This document shows, piece by piece, positions 1 through 7,723 of a DNA stretch of 64,000 nucleotides (position 1 is its first letter; every line of letters begins with the position of its first letter). This stretch comes from an uncultured Bacilli bacterium (GTDB taxonomy: Bacteria; Bacillota_I; Bacilli_A; RFN20; CAG-826). The position numbers and the translations under genes were made by a program. The notes under the pieces were generated by a model. It was given only the letters and a program-made list of their open reading frames with translations, made no database searches and was not told the origin of the DNA. The DNA lies in assembly GCA_934700895.1 (NCBI GenBank), contig CAKUXV010000007.1:20677-84676 (forward strand), in the 5' to 3' direction.

Positions 1-184
1 AAGGATCCGATACATCCATCCCCTTTAACAAAGTCGTGACGAACTCGTGAAGCTCTAGCGCCGCGACAAAGATTAAGAAAATAGAGGAGGCCACCAATAA
101 AATGCGACCAAATTTAATGGATGCAGGGATTTTATTCGGACATTCATTTTGGATGGTCTGCGTGGATTTGCGGTTCTTTTTCAT
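1..184 (-). CDS. Partial small membrane protein, unknown function
   Basis: An open frame starts with ATG at 184 and runs off the left edge, so only the first 61 residues are visible. The N-terminus is basic (MKKNRKSTQ) and is followed by one hydrophobic segment at about residues 27-42 (ILLVASSIFLIFVAAL). It begins 3 nt after the stop of the proline-rich protein upstream, so the two are probably co-transcribed. I see no clear Shine-Dalgarno sequence. I do not recognise the family. The frame could be spurious, but the tight spacing and the clean membrane span favour a real gene. Confidence 0.5.
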   Translation of the reverse strand, partial: MKKNRKSTQTIQNECPNKIPASIKFGRILLVASSIFLIFVAALELHEFVTTLLKGMDVSDP

Positions 185-187
185 GGA

Positions 188-622
188 TTAAGCGAATTGG
201 AAAATAATATCGATGATTTCCCAAATAATCAAAGCAATGAAAACAAACGATAAACTCAGGAGGACATAAAACATCCTGCGATTCTTGGTCTGTTTGCGAA
301 CCTCTTCTTCTTTCGGCAAATCCGTCGTAACGAATGAATTGCCTTCTACCGGCGGTTCAGGGTTACCTACCGGGGGAACGCCCGGCTGCATCATCGTGCT
401 GGGATCGGGAATCGGTGGAGTCCCATATGGGGGCATTGAGGGCGTACCATACCCATAAGGGGGCTGAGGTGGATAAGGCTGCTGCGGATAAGGCTGTTGG
501 GGATAGTTCGGAGGATAAGCGCCCGGATTTCCATAATTCGGCGGAACAAAACCCGCGCCCGGACTGGGGTTAGGGTATCCGCTTTGCTGAGGATAGTTGG
601 AATTCGGGTCGTTTGGATTCAT
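188..622 (-). CDS. Proline-rich, C-terminally anchored membrane protein
   Basis: 144 residues. The first ~90 are a low-complexity region rich in Pro, Gly, Tyr, Asn and Gln, with repeated YPQQP/PYPP units around residues 38-58. A short charged stretch (KEEEVRKQTKNRR) follows, then one C-terminal transmembrane segment at about 117-140 (FYVLLSLSFVFIALIIWEIIDIIF). The positive residues just before the span predict a cytoplasmic N-terminus, so this would be a tail-anchored protein with a disordered head. The gene begins 2 nt after the asnS stop and is followed 3 nt later by another small membrane protein. Such PQQP-rich heads are common on Gram-positive membrane proteins of unknown role, and no function can be assigned. 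Confidence 0.75.
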   Translation of the reverse strand: MNPNDPNSNYPQQSGYPNPSPGAGFVPPNYGNPGAYPPNYPQQPYPQQPYPPQPPYGYGTPSMPPYGTPPIPDPSTMMQPGVPPVGNPEPPVEGNSFVTTDLPKEEEVRKQTKNRRMFYVLLSLSFVFIALIIWEIIDIIFQFA

Positions 623-624
623 GG

Positions 625-2019
625 TTAGTATTTAATCTGCGAGCTGGTTCTCGGGAAGGGTTCCGTGTCACGGATGTTAGCAACACCCGTGATGTACATG
701 AGTAGACGGTCAAAGCCGATACCGAAGCCAGAGTGGATGCATCCGCCCCATTTACGGAGGTTCAGATACCATTCAAGCCCCTTCTCGTTACCGATGGCTT
801 CCATCTTCTTTTTCAAAATATCATAACGTTCCTCACGTTGGGAACCGCCGATGATTTCTCCTTCACCAGGGACGAGGCAGTCGCACGCGGCAACCGTCTT
901 GCCATCATCGTTCTCACGCATATAGAACGCTTTGATTTCTTTGGGGTAGTTAATAAGAAACATCGGTCCTTTGACCACTTGTTCCGTTAGATAACGTTCG
1001 TGTTCGGATTGCAAATCCATGCCCCATTCGATGTTATTGTTATCGAATTTATGGCCGTTTTTCACTGCTTCTTGAAGGAGTTTGATACCTTCAGTGTATT
1101 CCATTCTCGTGAATGGAGTAGCCAAAACGTGGTTGAGTTTGTCAAGCAAGCCCGGCGCGATCATGGAATTGAAGAAAGCCATTTCGTCGGGGCATTTTTC
1201 CAAAGCATAACGGATTAGATACTTAATGGACTCTTCCATCAAATCCATATCGTCTTCCAAATCGGCAAAAGCGATTTCAGGTTCAATCATCCAGAACTCA
1301 CTGGCATGACGTGGCGTATTCGACTTCTCAGCGCGGAAGGTTGGGCCAAAGGTATAAACGTCGCGGAACGCCATGGCAAACGCTTCAACATGGAGCTGTC
1401 CCGAAACGGTTAAAGAGGCACGACGACCAAAGAAGTCCGTATCGCTGAGTTTCCCTTTTGCGTCAGGAGTCATCAAGGTGAAAACTTGTCCGGCTCCCTC
1501 GGCATCATTGACAGTAATTTCCGGCGTATGGACATAAACAAATCCTTTGCTTTGGAAAAATTCGTGAACGCCCAAAGCGAGAACAGAGCGAAGACGATAT
1601 AGGGCCGTGAAGGTGTTGGTGCGCGGTCTTAAATAAGCTTCATCGCGCAAATATTCGAATGAGTGTCTCTTCTTTTGGAGAGGGTAGTCCGAAGCACAGT
1701 CGCCAAGCACCTCAAAAGAATTGATGTGCATTTCAAACGGTTGCTTCATTTCAGGCGTCATATGAATAACGCCACGAACGCCAAGAGTAGTCCCCGTTAA
1801 TACATGGGAAAGAACTTCGGCATTAGGAATCTCGTTATTGTAGACGAGTTGGATATTTTTAAAGCAGGTTCCATCATTCAAGGTAATAAAGCCAATGGAT
1901 CCATTATCACGATTGGTTCTAACCCACCCTTCGATAAGAATTTCGCCAATTTTTTCTAAATCTTCCTTGGCAGAGAAGCGAGAATACAATTCTCGAACAG
2001 TAATTGCTTTCGGTTGCAT
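625..2019 (-). CDS. asnS: Asparaginyl-tRNA synthetase
   Basis: Class IIb synthetase that charges tRNA-Asn with asparagine in the cytoplasm. The N-terminal OB-fold anticodon domain occupies about residues 1-105 (EGWVRTNRDNGSIGFITLND). The catalytic core shows motif 2 (FRAEKSNTPRHASEF, from ~228) and motif 3 (GFGIGFDRLL, ~433). The length from ATG 2019 is 464 residues, as expected for AsnRS. The frame stays open to 2079 and would add 20 residues, but that extension is not typical of the family and neither start has an SD. The gene is read divergently from the AbiEi-like gene at 2223 and leads into two small membrane proteins. AsnRS rather than AspRS is supported by the overall N-terminal and core sequence pattern. 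Confidence 0.93.
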   Translation of the reverse strand: MQPKAITVRELYSRFSAKEDLEKIGEILIEGWVRTNRDNGSIGFITLNDGTCFKNIQLVYNNEIPNAEVLSHVLTGTTLGVRGVIHMTPEMKQPFEMHINSFEVLGDCASDYPLQKKRHSFEYLRDEAYLRPRTNTFTALYRLRSVLALGVHEFFQSKGFVYVHTPEITVNDAEGAGQVFTLMTPDAKGKLSDTDFFGRRASLTVSGQLHVEAFAMAFRDVYTFGPTFRAEKSNTPRHASEFWMIEPEIAFADLEDDMDLMEESIKYLIRYALEKCPDEMAFFNSMIAPGLLDKLNHVLATPFTRMEYTEGIKLLQEAVKNGHKFDNNNIEWGMDLQSEHERYLTEQVVKGPMFLINYPKEIKAFYMRENDDGKTVAACDCLVPGEGEIIGGSQREERYDILKKKMEAIGNEKGLEWYLNLRKWGGCIHSGFGIGFDRLLMYITGVANIRDTEPFPRTSSQIKY

Positions 2020-2187
2020 ACCATATAAGTTTATCTTGTTTTCGATGGTTGTGAATGAACTTTTAAGGCTTCTTACCATCTAATTTTTTCATTTCTATCT
2101 TTTCTCGCTGAATGTGTGGCAACGCATTTAAAATTTAATTTTATAGAAATATATTAGATTAAGCGGAGATTATCGCTTCTTTTTTCT

Positions 2188-2215
2188 TGTTCACCGTTAT
2201 TGTGAACGTTATATT
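2188..2215 (+). promoter_or_regulatory. Promoter with embedded inverted-repeat operator of the AbiEi-like gene
   Basis: A candidate -35 (TTGTTC, 2188-2193) and -10 (TATATT, 2210-2215) are 16 bp apart. Between and overlapping them lies a perfect dyad, GTTCAC-N7-GTGAAC, at 2189-2207. The ATG of the downstream gene is 7 nt after the -10, so the mRNA would be leaderless. AbiEi proteins are known to repress their own promoters by binding inverted repeats, so autorepression is the natural inference. Binding is not shown. Confidence 0.5.
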
Positions 2216-2222
2216 TAATACG

Positions 2223-3170
2223 ATGATTAAATCCTTTTTAGAAAAATTTGCCTTGCTATACATTCCTCAGGGAATCTCATTTCGAGTAAACAATAGGTGG
2301 AACGGGATTTCGATTGCCATCAACGGATATTCCACAAATTATTTTCAGTACCAATATGTAACAAATGCTGAGCCACGTTTTTTACAAATGAACACGGAAG
2401 GCAAACCCATAATTATTTTTTCCAAAAATGTAACTAAAGTTGCTGCTAAAAGAATCGTTGAAAACGGCAACTATTATTTCGACCTTCAAGGCAATTATGA
2501 AATTAAGTTCGGCACAAAATGGATTCGCCGTCGGATGCCAGATGTCGTCTCTGCCACAACCGCGCCTGTATCCACCTATTTTCGATGTACCAGCGAACAG
2601 GCAAGTCGTATTTTAGAGGTTATCGTTCGCAGCCCTGACCTCATCTCGGCCCGAGAAATTCAATCCATGTCAAACACAAGTCTAGGGCTCGTAGGAAGAA
2701 TCGCTCATTGCCTCGTGGAAAACGGTTATTTAAATGTCTCTAGGAAAGGATATTTCTCCGATAAACAGCAAAAAATTCGGCTCTTAAACGACTGGAGGAT
2801 AGAATTCCAGAATACTCTTAAGGAATTGCCTCTCATTCACTGTATTTCACTATTTTCCCTCGAAGAAATCATTGAACAAATAAACGAAAAAAAGGTAAGC
2901 CTATTAATTGGGGGCGACTACGTCTGGGACCAGGATTCTCATGGACACGACTTGGTTCTGCTAAGTCCAACTGGAGATTTCCAGTCCGTCATCAAGGATT
3001 TGCCTATCCTAGAAAGCGAAGAAAAAGGCGATATAACGATTTATCAATGTCCCACGTTAAATTGCTGGTCCGCCCAGCAAAACGGCGTCTGCGGTGGCTT
3101 GTACGGCTTTTTAACGGGCACGAAAAAAGCCGAGGATTGTTTCGCTCGGCTCTTATTCTCAAAAAATTAG
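2223..3170 (+). CDS. AbiEi-like type IV antitoxin / winged-helix regulator, orphan
   Basis: 315 residues from ATG 2223; an upstream TTG at 2187 lies inside the operator and is less likely. An N-terminal alpha/beta part has the pattern of the AbiEi-associated nuclease-fold domain (KPIIIFSKNVTKVAAKRI, then a YFDLQGNYEI strand). It is followed by a winged-helix region around residues 128-170 (SAREIQSMSNTSLGLVGRIA) and a C-terminal strand-rich part that includes IGGDYVWDQDS. In complete type IV systems the antitoxin is followed by the AbiEii nucleotidyltransferase toxin. Here the next gene is convergent tsaD, overlapping by 4 nt, so there is no partner. It may act as a stand-alone regulator or be a relic. 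Family assignment is by pattern recognition only. Confidence 0.6.
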   Translation: MIKSFLEKFALLYIPQGISFRVNNRWNGISIAINGYSTNYFQYQYVTNAEPRFLQMNTEGKPIIIFSKNVTKVAAKRIVENGNYYFDLQGNYEIKFGTKWIRRRMPDVVSATTAPVSTYFRCTSEQASRILEVIVRSPDLISAREIQSMSNTSLGLVGRIAHCLVENGYLNVSRKGYFSDKQQKIRLLNDWRIEFQNTLKELPLIHCISLFSLEEIIEQINEKKVSLLIGGDYVWDQDSHGHDLVLLSPTGDFQSVIKDLPILESEEKGDITIYQCPTLNCWSAQQNGVCGGLYGFLTGTKKAEDCFARLLFSKN

Positions 3171-4186
3171 TTCTTAAAATCCATCCAGTGATCGATTTTC
3201 CAGTTGGGATCTACGCCTAAGGTCAAGGGAGCAAAGACTTTCATCTCGTACAGTTTTTCAGCAACCTTCGCAATCATGGCGGCATTATCCGTTGTACACC
3301 AAAGTGGCGGAATGATCAATTCAATGCCAGTGCCAGCAAGTTTTTCTTTCATTTGAGCACGTAAATACGAATTGGCAGAAACTCCGCCGGCCAAAATTAC
3401 TTGTTTAACACCGAAATCTTTAGCCGCCATCAACGATTTTTCTACAATCATGCCGATGGCGACATCTTGGAACGAACGCGCCATATCATCGACGCTAACA
3501 GGAGTTCCTTTCATTTTCAGGCTATTAACGAGGTTGATGACGCTGGTTTTTAATCCCGAATAAGAGAAATCGTATTTTCCATCGGGAGACGCTGGCACCG
3601 GAAGGTGGTAAGAATGAGTCCCGAGCTTTGCGTGTTGATCGATTGGCAATCCACCAGGATAAGGGAGTCCTAAAACACGCGCTACTTTGTCGTAGCATTC
3701 ACCAACCGCGTCGTCTTTGGTTTCACCAACAATAGTGAAATCCATATGGTCTTTCATAATAACCAGCTCGGTATTGCCGCCACTAACAACCACACAAAGC
3801 AACGGGAAATGGAATTCGCCCGCATATTCGTTGGCATAAATGTGTCCAGCTAGATGATGGACCGGAATTAATGGCTTTTTGTAGAGCATAGCCAGCGTTT
3901 TCGCCGCCTGTAAGCCAACATGCAAACAGCCAATAAGCCCTGGGCCACGGGTAACAGCAAAGGCATCGATTTCATCCAAAGTCAAACCCGACTCATTTAA
4001 AGCCTGAGTCAAACACACCGTGATATTTTCCGTATGGAGACGAGATGCGATTTCGGGCATAACCCCTCCAAATTTTTCATGAATGGCAATCTGAGTTGCG
4101 ACAACGTTGGAAAGCAATTTCCCATTGTCCGTGATTGCCACAGCCGTCTCATCGCAAGACGACTCAATTGCAAGAATCTTAGCCAT
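3167..4186 (-). CDS. tsaD: tRNA N6-threonylcarbamoyladenosine transferase subunit TsaD
   Basis: Catalytic ASKHA-fold subunit that transfers the threonylcarbamoyl group from TC-AMP to A37 of ANN-reading tRNAs, together with TsaB and TsaE. 339 residues, the usual length. The N-terminus MAKILAIESSCDETAVA is diagnostic. The metal ligands sit in VHHLAGH (His111, His115), and a C-terminal phosphate-binding GGVSANSYLR and TDNAAMI are present. Its start overlaps the end of the tsaB-rimI gene by 8 nt, placing it last in tsaE-tsaB/rimI-tsaD. The stop overlaps the converging AbiEi-like gene, and no terminator is evident. Confidence 0.97.
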   Translation of the reverse strand: MAKILAIESSCDETAVAITDNGKLLSNVVATQIAIHEKFGGVMPEIASRLHTENITVCLTQALNESGLTLDEIDAFAVTRGPGLIGCLHVGLQAAKTLAMLYKKPLIPVHHLAGHIYANEYAGEFHFPLLCVVVSGGNTELVIMKDHMDFTIVGETKDDAVGECYDKVARVLGLPYPGGLPIDQHAKLGTHSYHLPVPASPDGKYDFSYSGLKTSVINLVNSLKMKGTPVSVDDMARSFQDVAIGMIVEKSLMAAKDFGVKQVILAGGVSANSYLRAQMKEKLAGTGIELIIPPLWCTTDNAAMIAKVAEKLYEMKVFAPLTLGVDPNWKIDHWMDFKN

Positions 4187-5231
4187 TGATCAACGACCTC
4201 ACCATATACACCGCGTCCTCCCCGTCTTCGTAATAAGCACGCTTAATTGTGACGGGTTCAAACTTATGTCTTTTATAGAATTTTTGAGCCCGAACATTGG
4301 ATGTCCGAACTTCCAAAGTCGCATATTCCACAGGGTCGGATTTCGATTCGCAATCCTTTAACATTTGGCCAATCAATCGATTGCCAATTCCTTTGGATCT
4401 GAAGTTTTCTTTGACAGCAATTTGGGCAATCGAACAAGAATCGAAAGTGATATAGAAATCAATCATGCCAACAACCTCATTATCCACGACGGCGCAATAG
4501 AGGTAAGCGATGGGATTTTCATTCATTTCAAAAAGAAGTTGTTCGCGACCATAGGGGTGCTTGAAAGCTTCCTTTTCAATCGCAAGAACCGCCTCCGCAT
4601 CGCTAGGCATCATTTTGCGGACAACGGTCTTGAACCGACCTTCATCATAATCGTCTTTCAAATAGATAGGACGAGCGCCTAGAGGCTCTTCGCACCGATA
4701 CTCGGGTTTAGCAAAATGAGCCAAGTTGGAAATAACGGGGTTTTGCATGGATTCAAGGCCTAGATAGGCAACATCCCCACAAACTGAATAATCAGGGTGC
4801 TGGTTAATAAAATCCATGACTTCTGCGTTAGTTTTAATGCAGTCTTGCACGTTTTTTTCACTATTAAATACGGCAAAATAGGAACGTTTGCCCCTGGCGT
4901 TCATTAAACAGATGGATGGATGCCCAATTTGTTGCAAAACCTCAAGGGAACTAACTAAATAAAGGGGAATGTTAAGGGCGAAAGAAACGGTTTTTGCAAT
5001 CGTCAAAGCAATGCGAACGCCCGTATAAGAACCCGGGCCTTTGGAAACGACAACGCCATCGATATCTTCTTTTTTAATGATGAGTTTCGACATCAATTTG
5101 TCGATTTCATCTACCATGAATTCGCTTTGTTTTTGCCACGCTTCATAGACGACAGATCCAAGAATTTCCTCGTCTTTGGCAAATCCTACAGCAAGGTTTT
5201 TATCACTGGAATCAAGCAAGAGGTTGAGCAT
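4179..5231 (-). CDS. tsaB-rimI: Fusion of TsaB and ribosomal-protein N-acetyltransferase RimI
   Basis: 350 residues with two domains. Residues 1 to about 195 are TsaB, the inactive ASKHA paralogue that scaffolds TsaD (LLLDSSDKNLAVG; KGPGSYTGVRIAL near 65-77). Residues from about 204 are a GNAT acetyltransferase of the RimI type, with the acetyl-CoA loop ENFRSKGIGNRLIG and the C-terminal NVRAQKFYKRHKFEP typical of RimI. In most Firmicutes these are adjacent separate genes (tsaE-tsaB-rimI-tsaD), so this is the same operon with the middle pair fused in frame. The gene overlaps tsaE by 20 nt and tsaD by 8 nt, so translation is probably coupled. Confidence 0.95.
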   Translation of the reverse strand: MLNLLLDSSDKNLAVGFAKDEEILGSVVYEAWQKQSEFMVDEIDKLMSKLIIKKEDIDGVVVSKGPGSYTGVRIALTIAKTVSFALNIPLYLVSSLEVLQQIGHPSICLMNARGKRSYFAVFNSEKNVQDCIKTNAEVMDFINQHPDYSVCGDVAYLGLESMQNPVISNLAHFAKPEYRCEEPLGARPIYLKDDYDEGRFKTVVRKMMPSDAEAVLAIEKEAFKHPYGREQLLFEMNENPIAYLYCAVVDNEVVGMIDFYITFDSCSIAQIAVKENFRSKGIGNRLIGQMLKDCESKSDPVEYATLEVRTSNVRAQKFYKRHKFEPVTIKRAYYEDGEDAVYMVRSLING

Positions 5232-5697
5232 CCGTTTTCTCCTTCAATTCTTTCAGGAAATTGTCGAATCGTTGACAATTGCTTTCTAAGGTAATTTGAC
5301 GATTATCGTCGCCTTCGTTTTTGATGCAAATCGAGAGGCGTTCATCCGGCAAAAGTGGCTCAATATATACCGGCCATTCAATCAGACAAGCACCATCGCC
5401 TTCGATGTATTCATCCAAACCAATTTCAATGTTTTGCCCTTCCAAACGATAGGCATCGATATGGTAAAGGGGGATGCGCCCATGGAAATAGCATTTCATG
5501 ATGTTGAAGGTGGGACTGATAACATCTTCCTTCACACCAAGTCCTTCCGCGACTCCACCCGTGAAAGTGGTTTTCCCCGCGCCTAAATCCCCTTCTAGCA
5601 AGAGGACATCCCCCGGTTCCAAAAGAGGGGCAATCGCCTTTCCCAAGGAACGGGTTTCTATTTTGTTTTTTGTTTTAAATATCAGTTTCATACCCAT
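5212..5697 (-). CDS. tsaE: t6A biosynthesis ATPase TsaE
   Basis: 161-residue P-loop ATPase that drives turnover of the TsaB-TsaD complex. The Walker A is GDLGAGKTT (about 37-45), followed by the family motif SPTFNIMKCYF and YHIDAYRLEG. Residues after ~145 are a short charged tail. It begins the t6A operon. A TATAAT (5709-5714) lies 11 nt before ATG 5697 with no Shine-Dalgarno sequence, so the leader would be only a few nt. A second in-frame ATG, two codons in, is equally possible. The 20-nt overlap with tsaB-rimI supports coupled translation. Confidence 0.96.
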   Translation of the reverse strand: MGMKLIFKTKNKIETRSLGKAIAPLLEPGDVLLLEGDLGAGKTTFTGGVAEGLGVKEDVISPTFNIMKCYFHGRIPLYHIDAYRLEGQNIEIGLDEYIEGDGACLIEWPVYIEPLLPDERLSICIKNEGDDNRQITLESNCQRFDNFLKELKEKTDAQPLA

Positions 5698-5748
5698 AAA
5701 CCGCGGTGATTATACACCCTTTGAACGACGTCGAAAGAAAAGCAAGAA

Positions 5749-6315
5749 TTAGACGTGACGTTTCGGAGTCAAAACCGGACGATTTTCGCTCAAAAATTTT
5801 TGGTATAGGCGAACGATTTCCGAATCGACGAACGGGAAATCGCGATGGTCGATCATCTCCTTGACCTGTGACATCGATTTCTCAATGGCCATGGATAAAT
5901 CCTTGGGGTAGCCGTAAGTTTGGATGTGGCGGGCGTATTCGTTCTCGTCAAGGGTGCGTTCCACCCCATCTGGATAGAGCTTTACATCTAAGTCGTAGTC
6001 GATATATTTCAAAAACCCATTATCGTAAAGGGTCGGGGAGGCAATGTTGACGTAATAGCAAATGCCCTTGCCCTCCTTGAACATGGCAATCACGTTCATC
6101 CAACGTTTTTTGTAGAGAAGGAAAATCGCATTCTCCTTCGTCATCCATTTACGCCCGTCGCTTTCCGTGACTAAACTAGCCTTGGATGCCAAGGCCCAGT
6201 ATTCGCCGGTTTCTTCCACCAAATAAGCCGGCGACCATTGCCGATGCAATTTGCCGTCGTGTTTGTACGCCTGGACTTTGATCCAGCGTGCGAATCTCGG
6301 ATCGATTTCGTTCAT
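5749..6315 (-). CDS. DUF402 family nucleoside tri/diphosphatase
   Basis: 188 residues, matching the length and layout of the DUF402 family (B. subtilis YgaC, S. aureus Ntdp), whose studied members hydrolyse nucleoside tri- and diphosphates with divalent metal. The most telling stretch is YYVNIASPTLYDNGFLKYID followed by YDLDVKLYPDG at about 97-127, where acidic metal ligands lie. It is a monocistron set between the tsaE promoter and a terminator. A perfect palindrome at 6331-6347, just upstream of its -10-like TATACT, suggests specific repression. Substrate is not inferable from the sequence. Confidence 0.85.
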   Translation of the reverse strand: MNEIDPRFARWIKVQAYKHDGKLHRQWSPAYLVEETGEYWALASKASLVTESDGRKWMTKENAIFLLYKKRWMNVIAMFKEGKGICYYVNIASPTLYDNGFLKYIDYDLDVKLYPDGVERTLDENEYARHIQTYGYPKDLSMAIEKSMSQVKEMIDHRDFPFVDSEIVRLYQKFLSENRPVLTPKRHV

Positions 6316-6330
6316 AAAGTATACCTAGCC

Positions 6331-6347
6331 AAGGTGAATATCACCTT
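6331..6347. promoter_or_regulatory. Perfect 17-bp palindrome upstream of the DUF402 gene
   Basis: AAGGTGA-ATA-TCACCTT, 7-bp arms, centred about 24 bp upstream of ATG 6315 and just 5' of a -10-like box. Size and position fit a dimeric repressor operator rather than a terminator, as no T-run follows on either strand. The regulator is unknown. Confidence 0.45.
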
Positions 6348-6395
6348 ACTCGTAATGAATTATAACGCATAAACCGCCTTTGTCTTTGTAGATAA

Positions 6396-6421
6396 TAAAA
6401 AAGCCATCCATTATGGATGGC
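6396..6421 (-). terminator. Intrinsic terminator after the 378-aa membrane protein gene
   Basis: Read on -, a GCCATCC stem with short loop pairs with GGATGGC and is followed by a T-run (forward A-run 6396-6402). It lies 12 nt beyond the stop at 6433. Confidence 0.85.
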
Positions 6422-6432
6422 GAGATAGCGAC

Positions 6433-7569
6433 TTAGTCCCGGACAATCTTGGAAATGCATTCCGCGATATCGAGGAATAATTTCATTTGGGGTTTATAGG
6501 CTTCGACGTAACCCGGGTTGAAGGGTTTGTCGTTAGGAAGAACCATCAACGTGTCCTCGTAGCCTAAGGCCATGTAGGTTTTGCCCGGCTGGATGGAGAT
6601 GGCAACGTCAACCAAGAGTTTGGACGTGTGAATTTGTTTAAGTAATGTTTCCAGTTCCGGAGTAATGAAACGGCGGTTTTCTTTGGCTCCATAGACGGCG
6701 TATTGCTTGTTTTTGGAGAGTTGATTGAGTTCAGGAAGCACAAGAGGCGGCAACGCTCTCTTATTGCCTTTGAAGTAAATCACTAGCCCCCCTTCAGACA
6801 AGGGGAGAGAATTGGTGGAGCGAAGATATTTGCCAACGAAAACGGTTTGGAGGGCTTTGGCGGTATCCTTCTGGGCCGCCATGTCGCATAAAGAGCATTC
6901 CACGCCGTTATAAATGAAGGTGATGTTATCGCGGCTTCCAATATGCTTGGCTCCCGGATAAAGTCCGCAGGCTTCCACTTCGGACGCATCGATTTTGGCG
7001 TCGATATCTCCGTGAACATTTTCAACGGGGAGCCCATCGAAAACGTAATCATTCACGTTCGAGTAATAAGAATTGAAATAAGCGCTGATTTGAGCGCGGT
7101 TCTTTTTTCTTTGGAAGATGCCATAAATCGCGATTCCAGCGATTCCAACTGCAGCGCAAATGGCGGCAACGATCAAAGTCCATTTCGATTTTTCCTTTTC
7201 ATCTTGGATCACGAAATAGGGAATAATGTAGCCCACGACAATCGCGACTAAGGTACCGACGGAAATGGCAATTTTGCCCGCATTCCATTTCTTGTATTCG
7301 TGATGCCAGAGAATGCGCGCGTCTTCGATGCTCTTCAAGCGGGGATCGCTATATTGATAGGTAGCCGCGTCTTTGATTTCATCTTCCGGTTGAGGTTCCG
7401 GCTCTTCTTCCGGTTCAGGATCGGGCTCGGGCTCGGTTTTTTCTTCTACCGCTGGAACAGGCTTTTTGGCATCGACAAAATCATCATTGCCATAAATATC
7501 TTCTTCCTCCGACGAAACAACCGTATCGTTTTTTTCTTCGGGGGTTTCTATTTTCTTTTCGTCTTCCAT
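6433..7569 (-). CDS. Two-span membrane protein with acidic Pro/Glu-rich head, unknown function
   Basis: 378 residues. The first ~65 are highly acidic with a PEPDPEPEEEPEPQPED-type repeat. Two transmembrane segments follow at about 100-120 (ISVGTLVAIVVGYIIPYFV) and 130-151, with a short polar turn. The remaining ~225 residues form a soluble domain that begins with a basic RKKNRAQ stretch, suggesting it is cytoplasmic like the head. I recognise no catalytic motif. A GAGGAA Shine-Dalgarno lies 6-7 nt before ATG 7569, and a TATAAT lies just upstream. The gene is a monocistron ending at a strong terminator. Confidence 0.75.
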   Translation of the reverse strand: MEDEKKIETPEEKNDTVVSSEEEDIYGNDDFVDAKKPVPAVEEKTEPEPDPEPEEEPEPQPEDEIKDAATYQYSDPRLKSIEDARILWHHEYKKWNAGKIAISVGTLVAIVVGYIIPYFVIQDEKEKSKWTLIVAAICAAVGIAGIAIYGIFQRKKNRAQISAYFNSYYSNVNDYVFDGLPVENVHGDIDAKIDASEVEACGLYPGAKHIGSRDNITFIYNGVECSLCDMAAQKDTAKALQTVFVGKYLRSTNSLPLSEGGLVIYFKGNKRALPPLVLPELNQLSKNKQYAVYGAKENRRFITPELETLLKQIHTSKLLVDVAISIQPGKTYMALGYEDTLMVLPNDKPFNPGYVEAYKPQMKLFLDIAECISKIVRD

Positions 7570-7672
7570 ATTTTTTCCTCGATAACCATGGAATTATAAA
7601 ACAAATAGGTTAAGTGCCCTATGAAAATGCGCAAACGAAACTTTTCTTCGGCGCTTTATTTCTCCCAGAACG

Positions 7673-7701
7673 AAAAAGAAGCCTCCAACGAAGCTTCTTT
7701 T
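7673..7701 (-). terminator. Intrinsic terminator after thiT
   Basis: On - the sequence reads AAAAGAAGC, an 11-nt loop region, GCTTCTTTTT: a 6-bp GC-containing stem flanked by A and T runs, 23 nt after the thiT stop. Confidence 0.75.
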
Positions 7702-7723
7702 CCGGTTAAGGGGATGAATGCGA

